Shown here: in pieces, positions 17,958 to 25,157 of the stretch | Numbering within the stretch: the first letter of the stretch is position 1 | How the letters are laid out: each line of letters starts with the position of its first letter | Assembly: GCA_035633115.1 (NCBI GenBank) | Contig: DASQFN010000111.1 | Location: 116,311 to 180,310 of the forward strand | DNA: 64,000 nucleotides | DNA from: Gemmatimonadaceae bacterium | Lineage (GTDB): Bacteria; Gemmatimonadota; Gemmatimonadetes; Gemmatimonadales; Gemmatimonadaceae | Reading direction: 5' to 3' | Notes under the pieces: model-generated | What the model was told of the DNA's origin: nothing | Seen by the model: only the letters and a program-made list of their open reading frames with translations | The model's database searches: none | Made by a program: the position numbers and the translations under genes

Positions 17958-18172
17958 CCGGCATCTATGACGAAGGTTCAAAGAGATTCGGCGGATTATC
18001 CGGATTGAGTCTTACCGGCTTAAGCCTGGTGCCCACACCCGACCGTTTCTCTTTTTGTTTTGACAACAACACAACTCGACATGCTGAGTGGCGTTTCGCC
18101 TGCCTTGGCGCCAGCTCGGAGACACTCCGGATAATCAGTCGAATCTCTTCGAACCCTCCGTCACCGATGCCG
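17958..18172. repeat. Imperfect inverted repeat, about 51-bp arms with 111-bp spacer (possible MITE or long hairpin)
   Basis: Arm 1 (17958-18009) and the reverse complement of arm 2 (18121-18172) match at roughly 42 of 51 positions with one single-base gap. The shared core includes CGGCATC, TGACG, AGAGATTCG and GATTATCCGGA. The spacer (18010-18120) codes for nothing recognisable. The element fills most of the 330-bp gap between the DUF72 gene and the next small gene. No target-site duplication is obvious at the ends. It could be a miniature inverted-repeat element, or the 3' hairpin of the ku-DUF72 mRNA. Mismatches on both arms suggest an old element. Confidence 0.7.
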
Positions 18173-18283
18173 AAAAAGCACCAACTCATGTCACAAATTT
18201 TTTTGTAGCCGGACCGGGTTGAAAGTTCGAAAACGGCACGGTGTCTGCGGCATTCTCCTCTGATTCACCAATAAGGAGGGAAG

Positions 18284-18622
18284 ATGGCGAACATTGAAAA
18301 CCGCAAGGAAACGGACCTGGGAACGACGCCCAGCGGCACGTTTTCGGGGGACTGGAATCGCGACCGCGGATGGTGGCGTGAGAACTTCAGGAATCGCCCC
18401 TACGCAATGGCGGACCGCACTTTCGAGGACTACGAGCCTGGATACCGGTACGCGTACCAGTCGTATGGTCTCTACCGGGGCCGGAACTTCACCGACGTCG
18501 AGCCCGATCTTCGCAGCGGGTGGAATGCGTTCGAGGGACGCGGCAAGTCCACGTGGGAGAACGTCAAGGACTCCGTTCGCGATGCGTGGGACAAGCTGAC
18601 CGGCAAGGAGACAGGGATCTAA
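18284..18622 (+). CDS. Uncharacterised small Trp/Tyr-rich protein
   Basis: A 112-residue soluble protein with a very strong ribosome binding site (AAGGAGGGAAG just before the ATG). It has no signal peptide and no membrane segment. It is rich in Trp, Tyr, Arg and Asp, with a recurring layout: DWNRDRGWWRENFRNRPYA, DRTFEDYEPGYRYAYQS, EPDLRSGWNAFEGRG and a C-terminal amphipathic helix STWENVKDSVRDAWDKLTG. The last part recalls the VKDAVRDAWDR helix often seen in small stress-associated proteins of soil bacteria, although no characterised family is recognised. The strong initiation signal suggests high expression. A stress or envelope-associated role is a guess. Confidence 0.75.
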   Translation: MANIENRKETDLGTTPSGTFSGDWNRDRGWWRENFRNRPYAMADRTFEDYEPGYRYAYQSYGLYRGRNFTDVEPDLRSGWNAFEGRGKSTWENVKDSVRDAWDKLTGKETGI

Positions 18623-18817
18623 ACGGCAGCAGCAACTCAGAAAACCACAGAGCCGAGATCTCAGAGGCATGGTCAGCGAGTTTCGATGTTACTCTCGCAA
18701 CTCGCCGACTACGCTTCCGGGATCGCGGATCTGTGATTTTCTGAGTTGATTTTGCAGTTGATCTCGTAGTGAATCGCCCCTGACGCACCCCGACAATCGT
18801 CGCGCAGATTTATTCGC

Positions 18818-20986
18818 ATGCGAACAATCATGCGCGCCAGCGTGGCGGGACTCATTCTCGTCAACGCTTTTCCCGCGGCCGCTCAAGCACCCGACCCCGA
18901 GCTCTGGCGTCAGGTCGAGATCATCCGCACTGCTCACGGCGTGCCGCACATCCGCGCGGAAAACCTTCGCGCCGCCGGCTACGCGCTGGGGTGGCTCCAG
19001 CTGGAGGACTACGGACCGCGCGCCGCATTGATGGCTCTGCGGGCCCGCGGCGAGATGGCCAGAGTCTTCGGCCTCGACAGCATCGAATCGGATTTCGAAG
19101 ACCGCCGCAACCGCAGCCGGACAGCCGCTACGTACCCTCGTCTCGAGCAGGCAACGCGCGACGTGTACGAGGGCTTCGCCGCGGGAATGAATCGCTACAT
19201 CGCCCTGCGCGCGGAGGAGTTTCCGGCGGGGATGCCGGCAAACTTCACGGGGCACGATGTCGCGGCGAGGGACATGGGCGGCGCCGCGAGCGGGGGCGAC
19301 GCGATCGACAGGTTTCTCGCGCGTCTGAAACCGCCATCACGACGCGACACGACGAGACAACCAGATGGTGAGGGCGACGCCCGGAGTGCGGAGGTAATCG
19401 GCTCCAACGCGTGGGCGTTCGCGCCCTCGCGCACGAAATCAGGCAAGGCCATCCTCCTTCGCAATCCACACCTCCAGTGGACGGCCGGATACTACGAAGC
19501 GCACATCACTGTGCCCAAAGTCCTCGACTTCTATGGCGACTTTCGCATCGGCGGTCCGTTCAGCCAGGTAGGTGGCTTCAACCGCTTCCTCGGCTTCGCG
19601 ACGACGAACAGTCAGGCCGACCTCGACGAGTTCTACGCTCTCGACGTCGATCCCGCGAAGACCGATCACTATCTCTTCGACGGAGCTTCGATCCCGGTTA
19701 CGCGCGAGCTCATCACCGTCGAGTTCAAAAACGGCGACGGTATCGGAACAGAATCGCGTGAGCTGTGGTCGACGCAGCTCGGTCCGGTGATTTATCGCGG
19801 CAACGGCAAGATCTACATCGTCAAGGCCGCAACCGAAGGAGAGTTTCGCGCCGGTGAGCAGATGCTGCACATGATGCGCGCGACTTCGCTGGCTCAATGG
19901 AAGGATGCGATGCGGCTACGCGCGCGTCCGACGTCGAACTTCACTTACGCCGACGGGGCGGGGAACATCTTCTATCTATGGAATGCGTCGTTGCCGGCGC
20001 TTCCACATGCGCCCGGTGGTGATACCATCGCTTTCCCGGCGCGAGGGATGCGGGACGTGTGGACGCGGTACGTCCCCTTCGATTCGCTCACGCAGGTTCT
20101 GAATCCAAAGGGCGGGTACATCCATAACGAGAACGCCTCGCCGCATTTCACCAACATTCGCGGCCGCATCGATACGACGAATGCGTACCCGAATTTCGAG
20201 AAGCCGCGCCTTTCGCTTCGCAGCCAGCTCGGCCTCGAGCTGGTCGGCGGCGACAACAAGGTGTCGCTCGAAGACGTCATCAGGATGAAGCACAATTACA
20301 GAATGCTCCTCGCCGACCGTGTGAAGCCGGACCTCATCGCGGCGGTGAGGGCGACCAACCCGACGGGAGACGTCGCTTCAGCGCTCGTGATGCTCGAGAA
20401 GTGGAACAACACCGGCGCGGCCGAGAGTCGAGGCTCGACACTGTTCGAGGTCTGGTGGCAGCGGTACTCGTCGCGGCCGGGCAGCAACGCTCAGGAGCGG
20501 CGTGTTCCGGATTCGCTTCTGTTTTCGACGGTGTGGACTGCCGCCCAGCCGACTACCACGCCGCGAGGGCTCGCGGATCCGACCCGTGCAGCACAGTCAT
20601 TCGCGTGGGCTGTAGCGGAGACGACGCTTCTGTATGGAAGCTGGGACAAGGAGTGGGGTGAGGTGCATCGTGTTCGACACGGCAGCGTCGACGTGCCGGT
20701 CGGCGGATGCGCCCTCGGCTGTTTTCGAGTGCTTGGCTTCACGCGCGCTCCCGACGGCAAGCTCGTTGCGAGCGGAGGCGATGGCTGGGTGCTGGCCGTC
20801 GAGTTTGCCGACGTCCCGCGCGCGTACTCGGTGCTCGCCTACGGCGAGAGCGCGAAACCCGAGTCACCGTGGCACGCGAGCCAGGCAGCGATGTTCGCGA
20901 AAGGCGAGATGAAGAAGGTCGCGTTTACCGTGCGCGATGTCGATGCGAGCGCGGTCGCGCGATATCGACCTGGCGAGAAGCGCTGA
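18818..20986 (+). CDS. Penicillin acylase / acyl-homoserine-lactone acylase family Ntn hydrolase
   Basis: A 722-residue exported precursor. The signal peptide is about 1-23 (SVAGLILVNAFPAAAQA). The alpha chain covers about 24-195 and starts with EIIRTAHGVPHIRAEN, the usual opening of the family. A spacer near 165-190 is poorly conserved. Autoproteolysis before Ser196 in the motif EVIGSNAWAFAPSRTKSG would give a beta chain with N-terminal catalytic Ser. Downstream motifs (LLRNPHLQW, GDFRIGGPFSQVGGFNRFLGFATTNSQAD, QLGPVI) fit the beta chain. Such enzymes cleave amide-linked acyl chains of beta-lactams, N-acyl-homoserine lactones or acyl-amino acids in the periplasm. The substrate is not predictable. 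It is a single gene with no operon partner. Confidence 0.92.
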   Translation: MRTIMRASVAGLILVNAFPAAAQAPDPELWRQVEIIRTAHGVPHIRAENLRAAGYALGWLQLEDYGPRAALMALRARGEMARVFGLDSIESDFEDRRNRSRTAATYPRLEQATRDVYEGFAAGMNRYIALRAEEFPAGMPANFTGHDVAARDMGGAASGGDAIDRFLARLKPPSRRDTTRQPDGEGDARSAEVIGSNAWAFAPSRTKSGKAILLRNPHLQWTAGYYEAHITVPKVLDFYGDFRIGGPFSQVGGFNRFLGFATTNSQADLDEFYALDVDPAKTDHYLFDGASIPVTRELITVEFKNGDGIGTESRELWSTQLGPVIYRGNGKIYIVKAATEGEFRAGEQMLHMMRATSLAQWKDAMRLRARPTSNFTYADGAGNIFYLWNASLPALPHAPGGDTIAFPARGMRDVWTRYVPFDSLTQVLNPKGGYIHNENASPHFTNIRGRIDTTNAYPNFEKPRLSLRSQLGLELVGGDNKVSLEDVIRMKHNYRMLLADRVKPDLIAAVRATNPTGDVASALVMLEKWNNTGAAESRGSTLFEVWWQRYSSRPGSNAQERRVPDSLLFSTVWTAAQPTTTPRGLADPTRAAQSFAWAVAETTLLYGSWDKEWGEVHRVRHGSVDVPVGGCALGCFRVLGFTRAPDGKLVASGGDGWVLAVEFADVPRAYSVLAYGESAKPESPWHASQAAMFAKGEMKKVAFTVRDVDASAVARYRPGEKR

Positions 20987-21002
20987 GGAGGCTCTTAGAA
21001 CT

Positions 21003-21127
21003 AAAATCGGGATCATAGGGTCGGGAATCGTCGGACAGACGCTCGGGCCAATGCTCGCAGCCCCGTGTGGGTGCGCCTCTACGCTGCTCTGGGAACGCCG
21101 ATGTTCAACTTCAGGATTGCTCGTTAG
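21003..21127 (+). pseudogene. Relic of an NADP/F420-dependent oxidoreductase-like gene (COG2085 type), centre deleted
   Basis: Two pieces of one gene lie side by side in different frames. Codons from 21003 read KIGIIGSGIVGQTLG, the N-terminal dinucleotide-binding G-x-G-x-x-G loop of the F420-dependent NADP reductase-like family. From about 21062, in another frame, the sequence reads PVWVRLYAALGTPMFNFRIAR and then stops at 21125-21127, which is the characteristic C-terminus of the same family (usually LWLRL..ALGT..FNFK.VR). The roughly 500-600 bp normally between them is missing, as is a clear start codon. This is a decayed gene between the acylase and the DGPF gene. Confidence 0.75.
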
Positions 21128-21313
21128 ATCCTTGGTGCGCTGACGAGGAGCTAGCCCGGGAGTTGCGGACGAATCGCGGCTCCGGGCGGGAACCAGAAAG
21201 AAAAATCGTAAACCTTGTCGATTTCTCTCCCGGTCGTTCGACGTACTTGTAGAGACCAGGTAGAGCGGGTTGAAGCCAGGTCCGAAACCCGAAACCGAAC
21301 AGGAGATACGACA

Positions 21314-21739
21314 ATGCGGTTCCTAGTGCTGGTGAAGGCGAACGCGGAGAGTGAAGCCGGCGTTCTGCCCGACGAGAAGATGCTGACCGAGATGGGGAAG
21401 TTCAACGAGGAGCTGGTCAAGGCCGGCGTGATGCTCGCGGGCGAGGGGCTTCAGACGAGCTCGAAGGGCGTGCGAGTGAAGTTCGACGGCAGGAAGCGCA
21501 CGGTTACCGACGGTCCGTTCGCCGAAACGAAGGAGCTCGTCGCCGGGTTCTGGATGTGGCAGGTGAAGTCGAAGGAGGAAGCGATCGAGTGGCTGAAGCG
21601 CGCGCCGTTCCATGGAGGAGAGGAAGTCGAGATCCGACAGATTTTTGAATCGGAGGACTTCGGAGAGGCATTCACGCCCGAACTGCGGGAGCAGGAGGAG
21701 CGGCTGCGCCAGCAGGCCGCGTCCAACGCTCAGCGATAA
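21314..21739 (+). CDS. YCII/DGPF-domain protein
   Basis: A 141-residue protein from the ATG at 21314, which follows an AGGAG box. The open frame further upstream is not conserved. It starts MRFLVLVKANAESEAG and has the family hallmarks EELVKAGVMLAGEGLQ, TDGPFAETKELVAGFWMWQV and the WLKRAPF segment, ending in an acidic/Gln-rich helix. DGPF/YCII proteins are dimeric ferredoxin-like folds, typically encoded beside ECF41/ECF42 sigma factors. Here an ECF42-type sigma gene lies about 3.4 kb downstream, separated by a toxin-antitoxin-like pair and a phosphoesterase unit. It is probably an enzyme or ligand-binding partner; the substrate is unknown. Confidence 0.92.
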   Translation: MRFLVLVKANAESEAGVLPDEKMLTEMGKFNEELVKAGVMLAGEGLQTSSKGVRVKFDGRKRTVTDGPFAETKELVAGFWMWQVKSKEEAIEWLKRAPFHGGEEVEIRQIFESEDFGEAFTPELREQEERLRQQAASNAQR

Positions 21740-21930
21740 CGGAACAGGCTGCGTAGAAGGTCGCTGCCGCGGCCGCCTTTCACCGAAGAGGAGACAGAAG
21801 CGGTTGCGAATCGGGTGTATGACCATCTGTGGCAGAGAAGTGCCGGCGGACGGGATCTGCGCGTAGCCTAAACCGTCCATGAAATCGATGGCATCCTGGC
21901 CGCTGCTCCCGTAAGGCCGCCCTTCCCGTC

Positions 21931-21976
21931 TTGCGTTGGATAGCTAATACGCTATCATGATAGCATGAACGCTATC
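21931..21976 (+). promoter_or_regulatory. Promoter with doubled palindromic operator over the HTH gene start
   Basis: A -35-like TTGCGT (21931-21936) and a -10-like TATCAT (21953-21958) are separated by 16 bp. Overlying them are two copies of GATAGC-N6-GCTATC (21939-21956 and 21959-21976), two bases apart, giving a 20-bp period, about two helical turns. The ATG at 21965 lies in the N6 of the second copy, so RNA would begin at or next to the start codon. This is the layout expected for autorepression by the HTH protein encoded immediately downstream. Confidence 0.78.
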
Positions 21977-22339
21977 AAGGACTGGGTGCCGCTGCTTCAA
22001 GAGGCGAGAACACGAGCCGCCCTCACCCAACGCGAGCTCGCCCGCCGGGCCGGAACCGCGCAGTCCGTCGTCGCCCGGGTCGAGCGCGGCCAGACCAGCC
22101 CCACGCTCGAGACCCTGGCGCGGCTGCTGGCAGCGACCGGCTTCAACCTCGACGTCGAGCTCGTTCCCCGACCCACCGCTGATCCGCTGATCGAAGCTTT
22201 CAAACGCGATATCGACCGGTCGTTGCTGCGCCGAAACCTCGAAAAAACCGTAGACGAACGAGTGAGATCGCTCCAGGCGCTCGCTCGCCTCGCCGAGGAA
22301 GCCAATCGCGCCGGACGAGTCGCTCGAAAGAAACGATGA
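21965..22339 (+). CDS. XRE-family HTH protein, putative antitoxin and autorepressor
   Basis: A 124-residue protein. The HTH domain spans about 8-65 (LLQEARTRAALTQRELARRAGTAQSVVARVERGQTSPTLETLARLL), a full XRE/Cro-type fold, followed by an Arg/Glu-rich helical tail (90-124) that could bind a partner. It starts inside its own operator (two GATAGC-N6-GCTATC sites), strongly suggesting negative autoregulation. Its last codons overlap the nucleotidyltransferase gene start by 4 bp. An HTH gene followed immediately by a nucleotidyltransferase gene is the arrangement of several toxin-antitoxin modules of the AbiE and MNT kind. The antitoxin role is inferred from context. Confidence 0.9.
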   Translation: MNAIKDWVPLLQEARTRAALTQRELARRAGTAQSVVARVERGQTSPTLETLARLLAATGFNLDVELVPRPTADPLIEAFKRDIDRSLLRRNLEKTVDERVRSLQALARLAEEANRAGRVARKKR

Positions 22340-22824
22340 CCGATTTCGCCCGGCTGCTTGGCGCTCTCCATAAGACTGGCGTCGAGCACATCATCATCGG
22401 CGGCGTGGCAGCGACAGTCCACGGCTCCAGCCGCCTCACGCAGGACGTCGACGTCTGTTACGCCAGAACCGACTCCAATCTCGATCGCATCGTCCGCGCG
22501 CTGCGTCCGCTCAAGCCCTACCTGCGTGGCGCCCCGCGCGGCCTTCCGTTCCAGTGGTCGGCCGCAACGCTGCGAGCGGGTCTGAATTTCACCCTCACCA
22601 CAACTGCCGGCGACATTGATCTGTTTGGCGAAGTGACTGGCGGCGGGCGTTACAACGATCTGCTCGCTCACACAATCGACGTCACACTCTTCACGCATCG
22701 CACCAGGTGTCTGAACCTGGACTGGCTGATCGCCACCAAGCGCGCCGCGGGGCGCCCGCGCGACCTCGAAGCGATCGCCGAGCTCGAGGCGCTGCGCGAG
22801 GAGATCGGAGGGATTGGACCCTGA
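22336..22824 (+). CDS. Nucleotidyltransferase-fold protein, putative toxin of an HTH-NTase module
   Basis: A 162-residue protein of the minimal nucleotidyltransferase / AbiEii-like type. The N-terminal helix is followed by HIIIGGVAATVHGSSRLTQD, with the Gly-Gly turn at 22-23 and the metal-binding Asp37 and Asp39 in TQDVDVCY. A third acidic strand is GDIDLFGEV. The C-terminal helix has the LIATKRAAGRPRDLEAIAEL segment, where the Lys and the Arg-Asp pair are typical of this family (K-x-A-x-R-x-K-D type). Such proteins transfer nucleotides to RNA, tRNA or proteins. It is co-translated with the HTH gene. Toxicity has not been shown and is inferred from gene order. Confidence 0.88.
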   Translation: MTDFARLLGALHKTGVEHIIIGGVAATVHGSSRLTQDVDVCYARTDSNLDRIVRALRPLKPYLRGAPRGLPFQWSAATLRAGLNFTLTTTAGDIDLFGEVTGGGRYNDLLAHTIDVTLFTHRTRCLNLDWLIATKRAAGRPRDLEAIAELEALREEIGGIGP

Positions 22825-22881
22825 GCATCATTTGACGGAAGGGGAACCTACCCCCGCTTCGGCGGAGGCACTCCGGTCTCA

Positions 22882-22920
22882 GCCCGCTGGCCCGCTGGCC
22901 CGCTGGCCCGCTGGCCCGCT
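22882..22920. repeat. 8-bp tandem repeat (GCCCGCTG), about 4.9 copies
   Basis: Perfect GCCCGCTG units run from 22882 to 22920 between the convergent nucleotidyltransferase and phosphoesterase genes, reaching the phosphoesterase stop codon. The perfect identity of units indicates recent slippage, so copy number probably varies between strains. There is no coding role. Confidence 0.9.
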
Positions 22921-23831
22921 CACTTTCTGGCGATCACTCCCCTGTCCACGACGTTCCCAGAGCGACTGATCGCCAGATAGTACATCTCCTTGTCGGTGAT
23001 CTCGGCCAGCAGGAACGAGCGATCCCTGTCGAAAGTGGCATCTGTCAGCGGACCCTGGCGCGTGTCGCCGGCGCGCAGCTTTGCCGCTCCGCCAACCGTG
23101 AAGTGGTAGATGCCCTTCTGTGGCTTGAGCCGTTCGTATACATGCTCGTGGCCGGCAAACACCACCTGCACGCCATGCTTGACGAATAGAGGCTCGAGGA
23201 TGGCGGGAAGCTCGACTTCCGGACCACGGCGCGCCGTGGTGTAAAGCGGATGGTGGAAGTACGCGATCTTCCAGTCGGAGCCCGACGATGCCAGCTCTCT
23301 CTCCAGCCATTTTCGCTGCTCGACGTCGAGATAGTTGCTGTCGATGACGAAGAATCGCACGTTCCCTTTCTTGAAGGTGCGATAGCGGGCGCCGTCCAGA
23401 TTGTAAGGCTTGAAGTAACGCTGGTTGGGATCGTCGTGATTGCCGAGGGCAGCGTGGAACTCCACCTTCGCGTCAAGCAGCGCCTTGTACGGCTTGATGA
23501 ACTTCTTGTCGAAATCCTGAGGCCGCTCCCGCCCGTAGATGTTGTCGCCGAGCATGATGGCAAAGGTGAACGGAAACCGCTGGCGGTACCGCTCCATCTG
23601 CGCGCCCACTTCGTATTGTGGCGTGTCGCCGGTGCCTCCGTCGCCCATCACGAGAAATCGTACTGATCCAGGCCGCAGCGGAAGGTCCGGCTGTTGAGCC
23701 TGCGGAGCCGGTTGCGCCTGTTGCGCCTGTTGCGCCTGCTGCGCCTGTTGCGCCTGCTGCGCCTGTTGCGCCTCGAGAGACGCCGGCCAGCAGATGGCCA
23801 TGACGACGACAAGGCGGATGAGTGGCGTCAC
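22920..23831 (-). CDS. Exported purple-acid-phosphatase-like metallophosphoesterase with Gln/Ala repeat linker
   Basis: A 303-residue protein. A signal peptide (about 1-21, LIRLVVVMAICWPASLEA) leads into an AQQ repeat of about seven units, encoded by 9-bp tandem DNA repeats. The catalytic domain (about 50-303) has all calcineurin-like metal motifs in order: VMGDGGTGD, LGDNIYGR, ALGNHDD, FHHPLYT and GHEHVYER. This spacing and the DNIY motif match the small tartrate-resistant purple acid phosphatases. It would remove phosphate from periplasmic esters. It follows a lipoprotein-like gene by 5 bp and is probably co-transcribed with it. The repeat linker length can change without breaking the frame. 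Confidence 0.92.
   Translation of the reverse strand: MTPLIRLVVVMAICWPASLEAQQAQQAQQAQQAQQAQQAQPAPQAQQPDLPLRPGSVRFLVMGDGGTGDTPQYEVGAQMERYRQRFPFTFAIMLGDNIYGRERPQDFDKKFIKPYKALLDAKVEFHAALGNHDDPNQRYFKPYNLDGARYRTFKKGNVRFFVIDSNYLDVEQRKWLERELASSGSDWKIAYFHHPLYTTARRGPEVELPAILEPLFVKHGVQVVFAGHEHVYERLKPQKGIYHFTVGGAAKLRAGDTRQGPLTDATFDRDRSFLLAEITDKEMYYLAISRSGNVVDRGVIARK
23711..23773. repeat. 9-bp tandem repeat inside the phosphoesterase gene, 7 copies
   Basis: Seven units of G(T/C)TGCGCCT run from 23711 to 23773 and encode the AQQ linker on the minus strand. Five units are GTTGCGCCT and two are GCTGCGCCT, the difference being synonymous (both CAA and CAG encode Gln). The unit length is a multiple of three, so slippage changes linker length only. 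Confidence 0.92.
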
Positions 23832-23836
23832 GATGG

Positions 23837-24433
23837 TCAGCCTCCTGTTGGAACCGCGTTGGGCATGAAATCGAGTATCAGGTTCGCTTCGATGTCCCGC
23901 AGAAGGAGATAGTCCTGGGCGATGCGATATTCGACCTCCTTCGGCAGCTGGGGCAGCAATGGCAGCAGCGCCGGAGGGAATGTCGCAAGCGGATACGACG
24001 TCGGGTAAATCTGATTCACTGTTGGGACGAAATCCGGAAGCTCCTCCTGCTGATCTTCGCGGGTTTCCTGCACCGGCTCGGAGCGGCGGCTGTACTCCTC
24101 TTTGATAAGCGTGGCAAGGACGGTCGCCACTTCGGGCGTGAAGATGTCGCCTTGTTTCGCTCCGGACCGCTTGGCGATTATCGCGTTCCCAAGCGCGGCC
24201 GCGCGGACGGTAATCTCCGCCTGGCTATTCGTCGGATCGAGCTCGCCGACGGAGTCGGCGAGCTGGTTCCGGAGCGCGACATATGCGTCGACCCGCTTAC
24301 CGAAATCTGCGAACACCGCCGCAGCGGGATCGACGCGCGACGGCTCCCGCTCGTTACAGGCGGTGCCGGAGGCTAGCAAAGCGCCCGCGATACCGAGTAG
24401 CGTGAGCCCGCGGCGCTGGTGTGTTAGTGACAC
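23837..24433 (-). CDS. Hypothetical exported protein, possible lipoprotein
   Basis: A 198-residue protein of no recognised family. The N-terminus is a signal sequence (RRGLTLLGIAGALLASGTAC) ending at a Cys, but the -3 to -1 residues (GTA) are a weak lipobox. The mature part is helical, with VDAYVALRNQLADSVGEL near the start and a long stretch at about 85-115 (DIFTPEVATVLATLIKEEYS). The C-terminal half has a Pro-rich section (YPTSYPLATFPPALLPLLPQLP) and ends VEYRIAQDYLLLRDIEANLIL. Its stop is 5 bp before the metallophosphoesterase start, so the two form a small operon. Function unknown; an envelope role alongside the phosphatase is inferred. Confidence 0.78.
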   Translation of the reverse strand: MSLTHQRRGLTLLGIAGALLASGTACNEREPSRVDPAAAVFADFGKRVDAYVALRNQLADSVGELDPTNSQAEITVRAAALGNAIIAKRSGAKQGDIFTPEVATVLATLIKEEYSRRSEPVQETREDQQEELPDFVPTVNQIYPTSYPLATFPPALLPLLPQLPKEVEYRIAQDYLLLRDIEANLILDFMPNAVPTGG

Positions 24434-24579
24434 GCTCTTCCTCCGTTAAAGGGAAGGTCAAAGGCCGATCCGCATCGTATCGCAATAGACGGCACTCTGC
24501 CAGTTCGGTGCCCGGAAGACCCGAATTCCGGGCATCCCTGTCGGAAGCCTCAAAGGGGATACCGGCGGTTTAGCTTTCA

Positions 24580-25104
24580 GTGAAACTCACGGCACGCGAA
24601 ATTCGTCCGACCATTGTGACCCCTCCTTATCGCGTCCGTCACACCGCCGAACACGGCGTCCTGGTGAGAACTCTCCCCGAGGATCTCATCCCGGAGCTGA
24701 GCCGAGTCGTGGCCTGGTGGACGACCGAAAAACGCGAGGGGGAATGGGTTGTCCCTCGGGAGTTCAAGGCGTTCGCGTGCATGGGGACTGTCGAGCTCGA
24801 CCTCACCTACGCACGAATGGGCGCGGGGATCAGCGACATGGAGCTCAACGGCTTCATGGCGAATATCGAAGTGACGGTTCCCGCCGACATCCGCGTTGAG
24901 TGTGACGGCGACGGGATGCTCGGCAATTTCGACGTCAAGCGCATCGGGAATGCCGATCCGCCCCCCGATGCACCCGTCCTCAGAATCTCGGGAACGGCCT
25001 ATGTGGGCTCGATTACGATCAAGATCGTCGATCCCAATGCGCCCGGGTGGGCGGAGAGGCTGAAGGCCCGGTGGGAGTCTCTCAAAGTCAAAGCAAGCGT
25101 GTAA
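24580..25104 (+). CDS. LiaF-like / DUF1707-associated C-terminal domain protein
   Basis: A 174-residue protein from a GTG at 24580. Residues about 65-165 resemble the right-handed beta-roll domain at the end of LiaF-type cell-wall-stress proteins (PF09922-like): repeated short strands FKAFACMGTVELDLTYA, ISDMELNGFMANIEVTVP, DIRVECDGDGMLGNFDVK and LRISGTAYVGSITIKIV. The usual GGV turns are replaced by CMG, FMA and YVG. The N-terminal 60 residues contain TPPYRVRHTAEHGVLVRTLP and a PEDLIPELSRVVAWWTTEK helix rather than membrane helices. It may sense or scaffold envelope stress or act as a DNA-binding partner; this is inference. It is upstream of, and same strand as, the ECF42-type sigma factor but 53 bp away. 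Confidence 0.68.
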   Translation: MKLTAREIRPTIVTPPYRVRHTAEHGVLVRTLPEDLIPELSRVVAWWTTEKREGEWVVPREFKAFACMGTVELDLTYARMGAGISDMELNGFMANIEVTVPADIRVECDGDGMLGNFDVKRIGNADPPPDAPVLRISGTAYVGSITIKIVDPNAPGWAERLKARWESLKVKASV

Positions 25105-25157
25105 GGAGACCGGCGCCCTGTGCAACGGGCTTGCATCGGGGAATGAAGATGGTGTGA

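Noticed and set aside
18191..18670. Minus-strand 159-codon frame over the small Trp-rich protein
   Set aside because: It is antisense to a gene with a near-perfect ribosome site and has no such site itself.
22882..22920. A CRISPR-like array
   Set aside because: The 8-bp unit has no spacers and is far too short. It is a simple tandem repeat.
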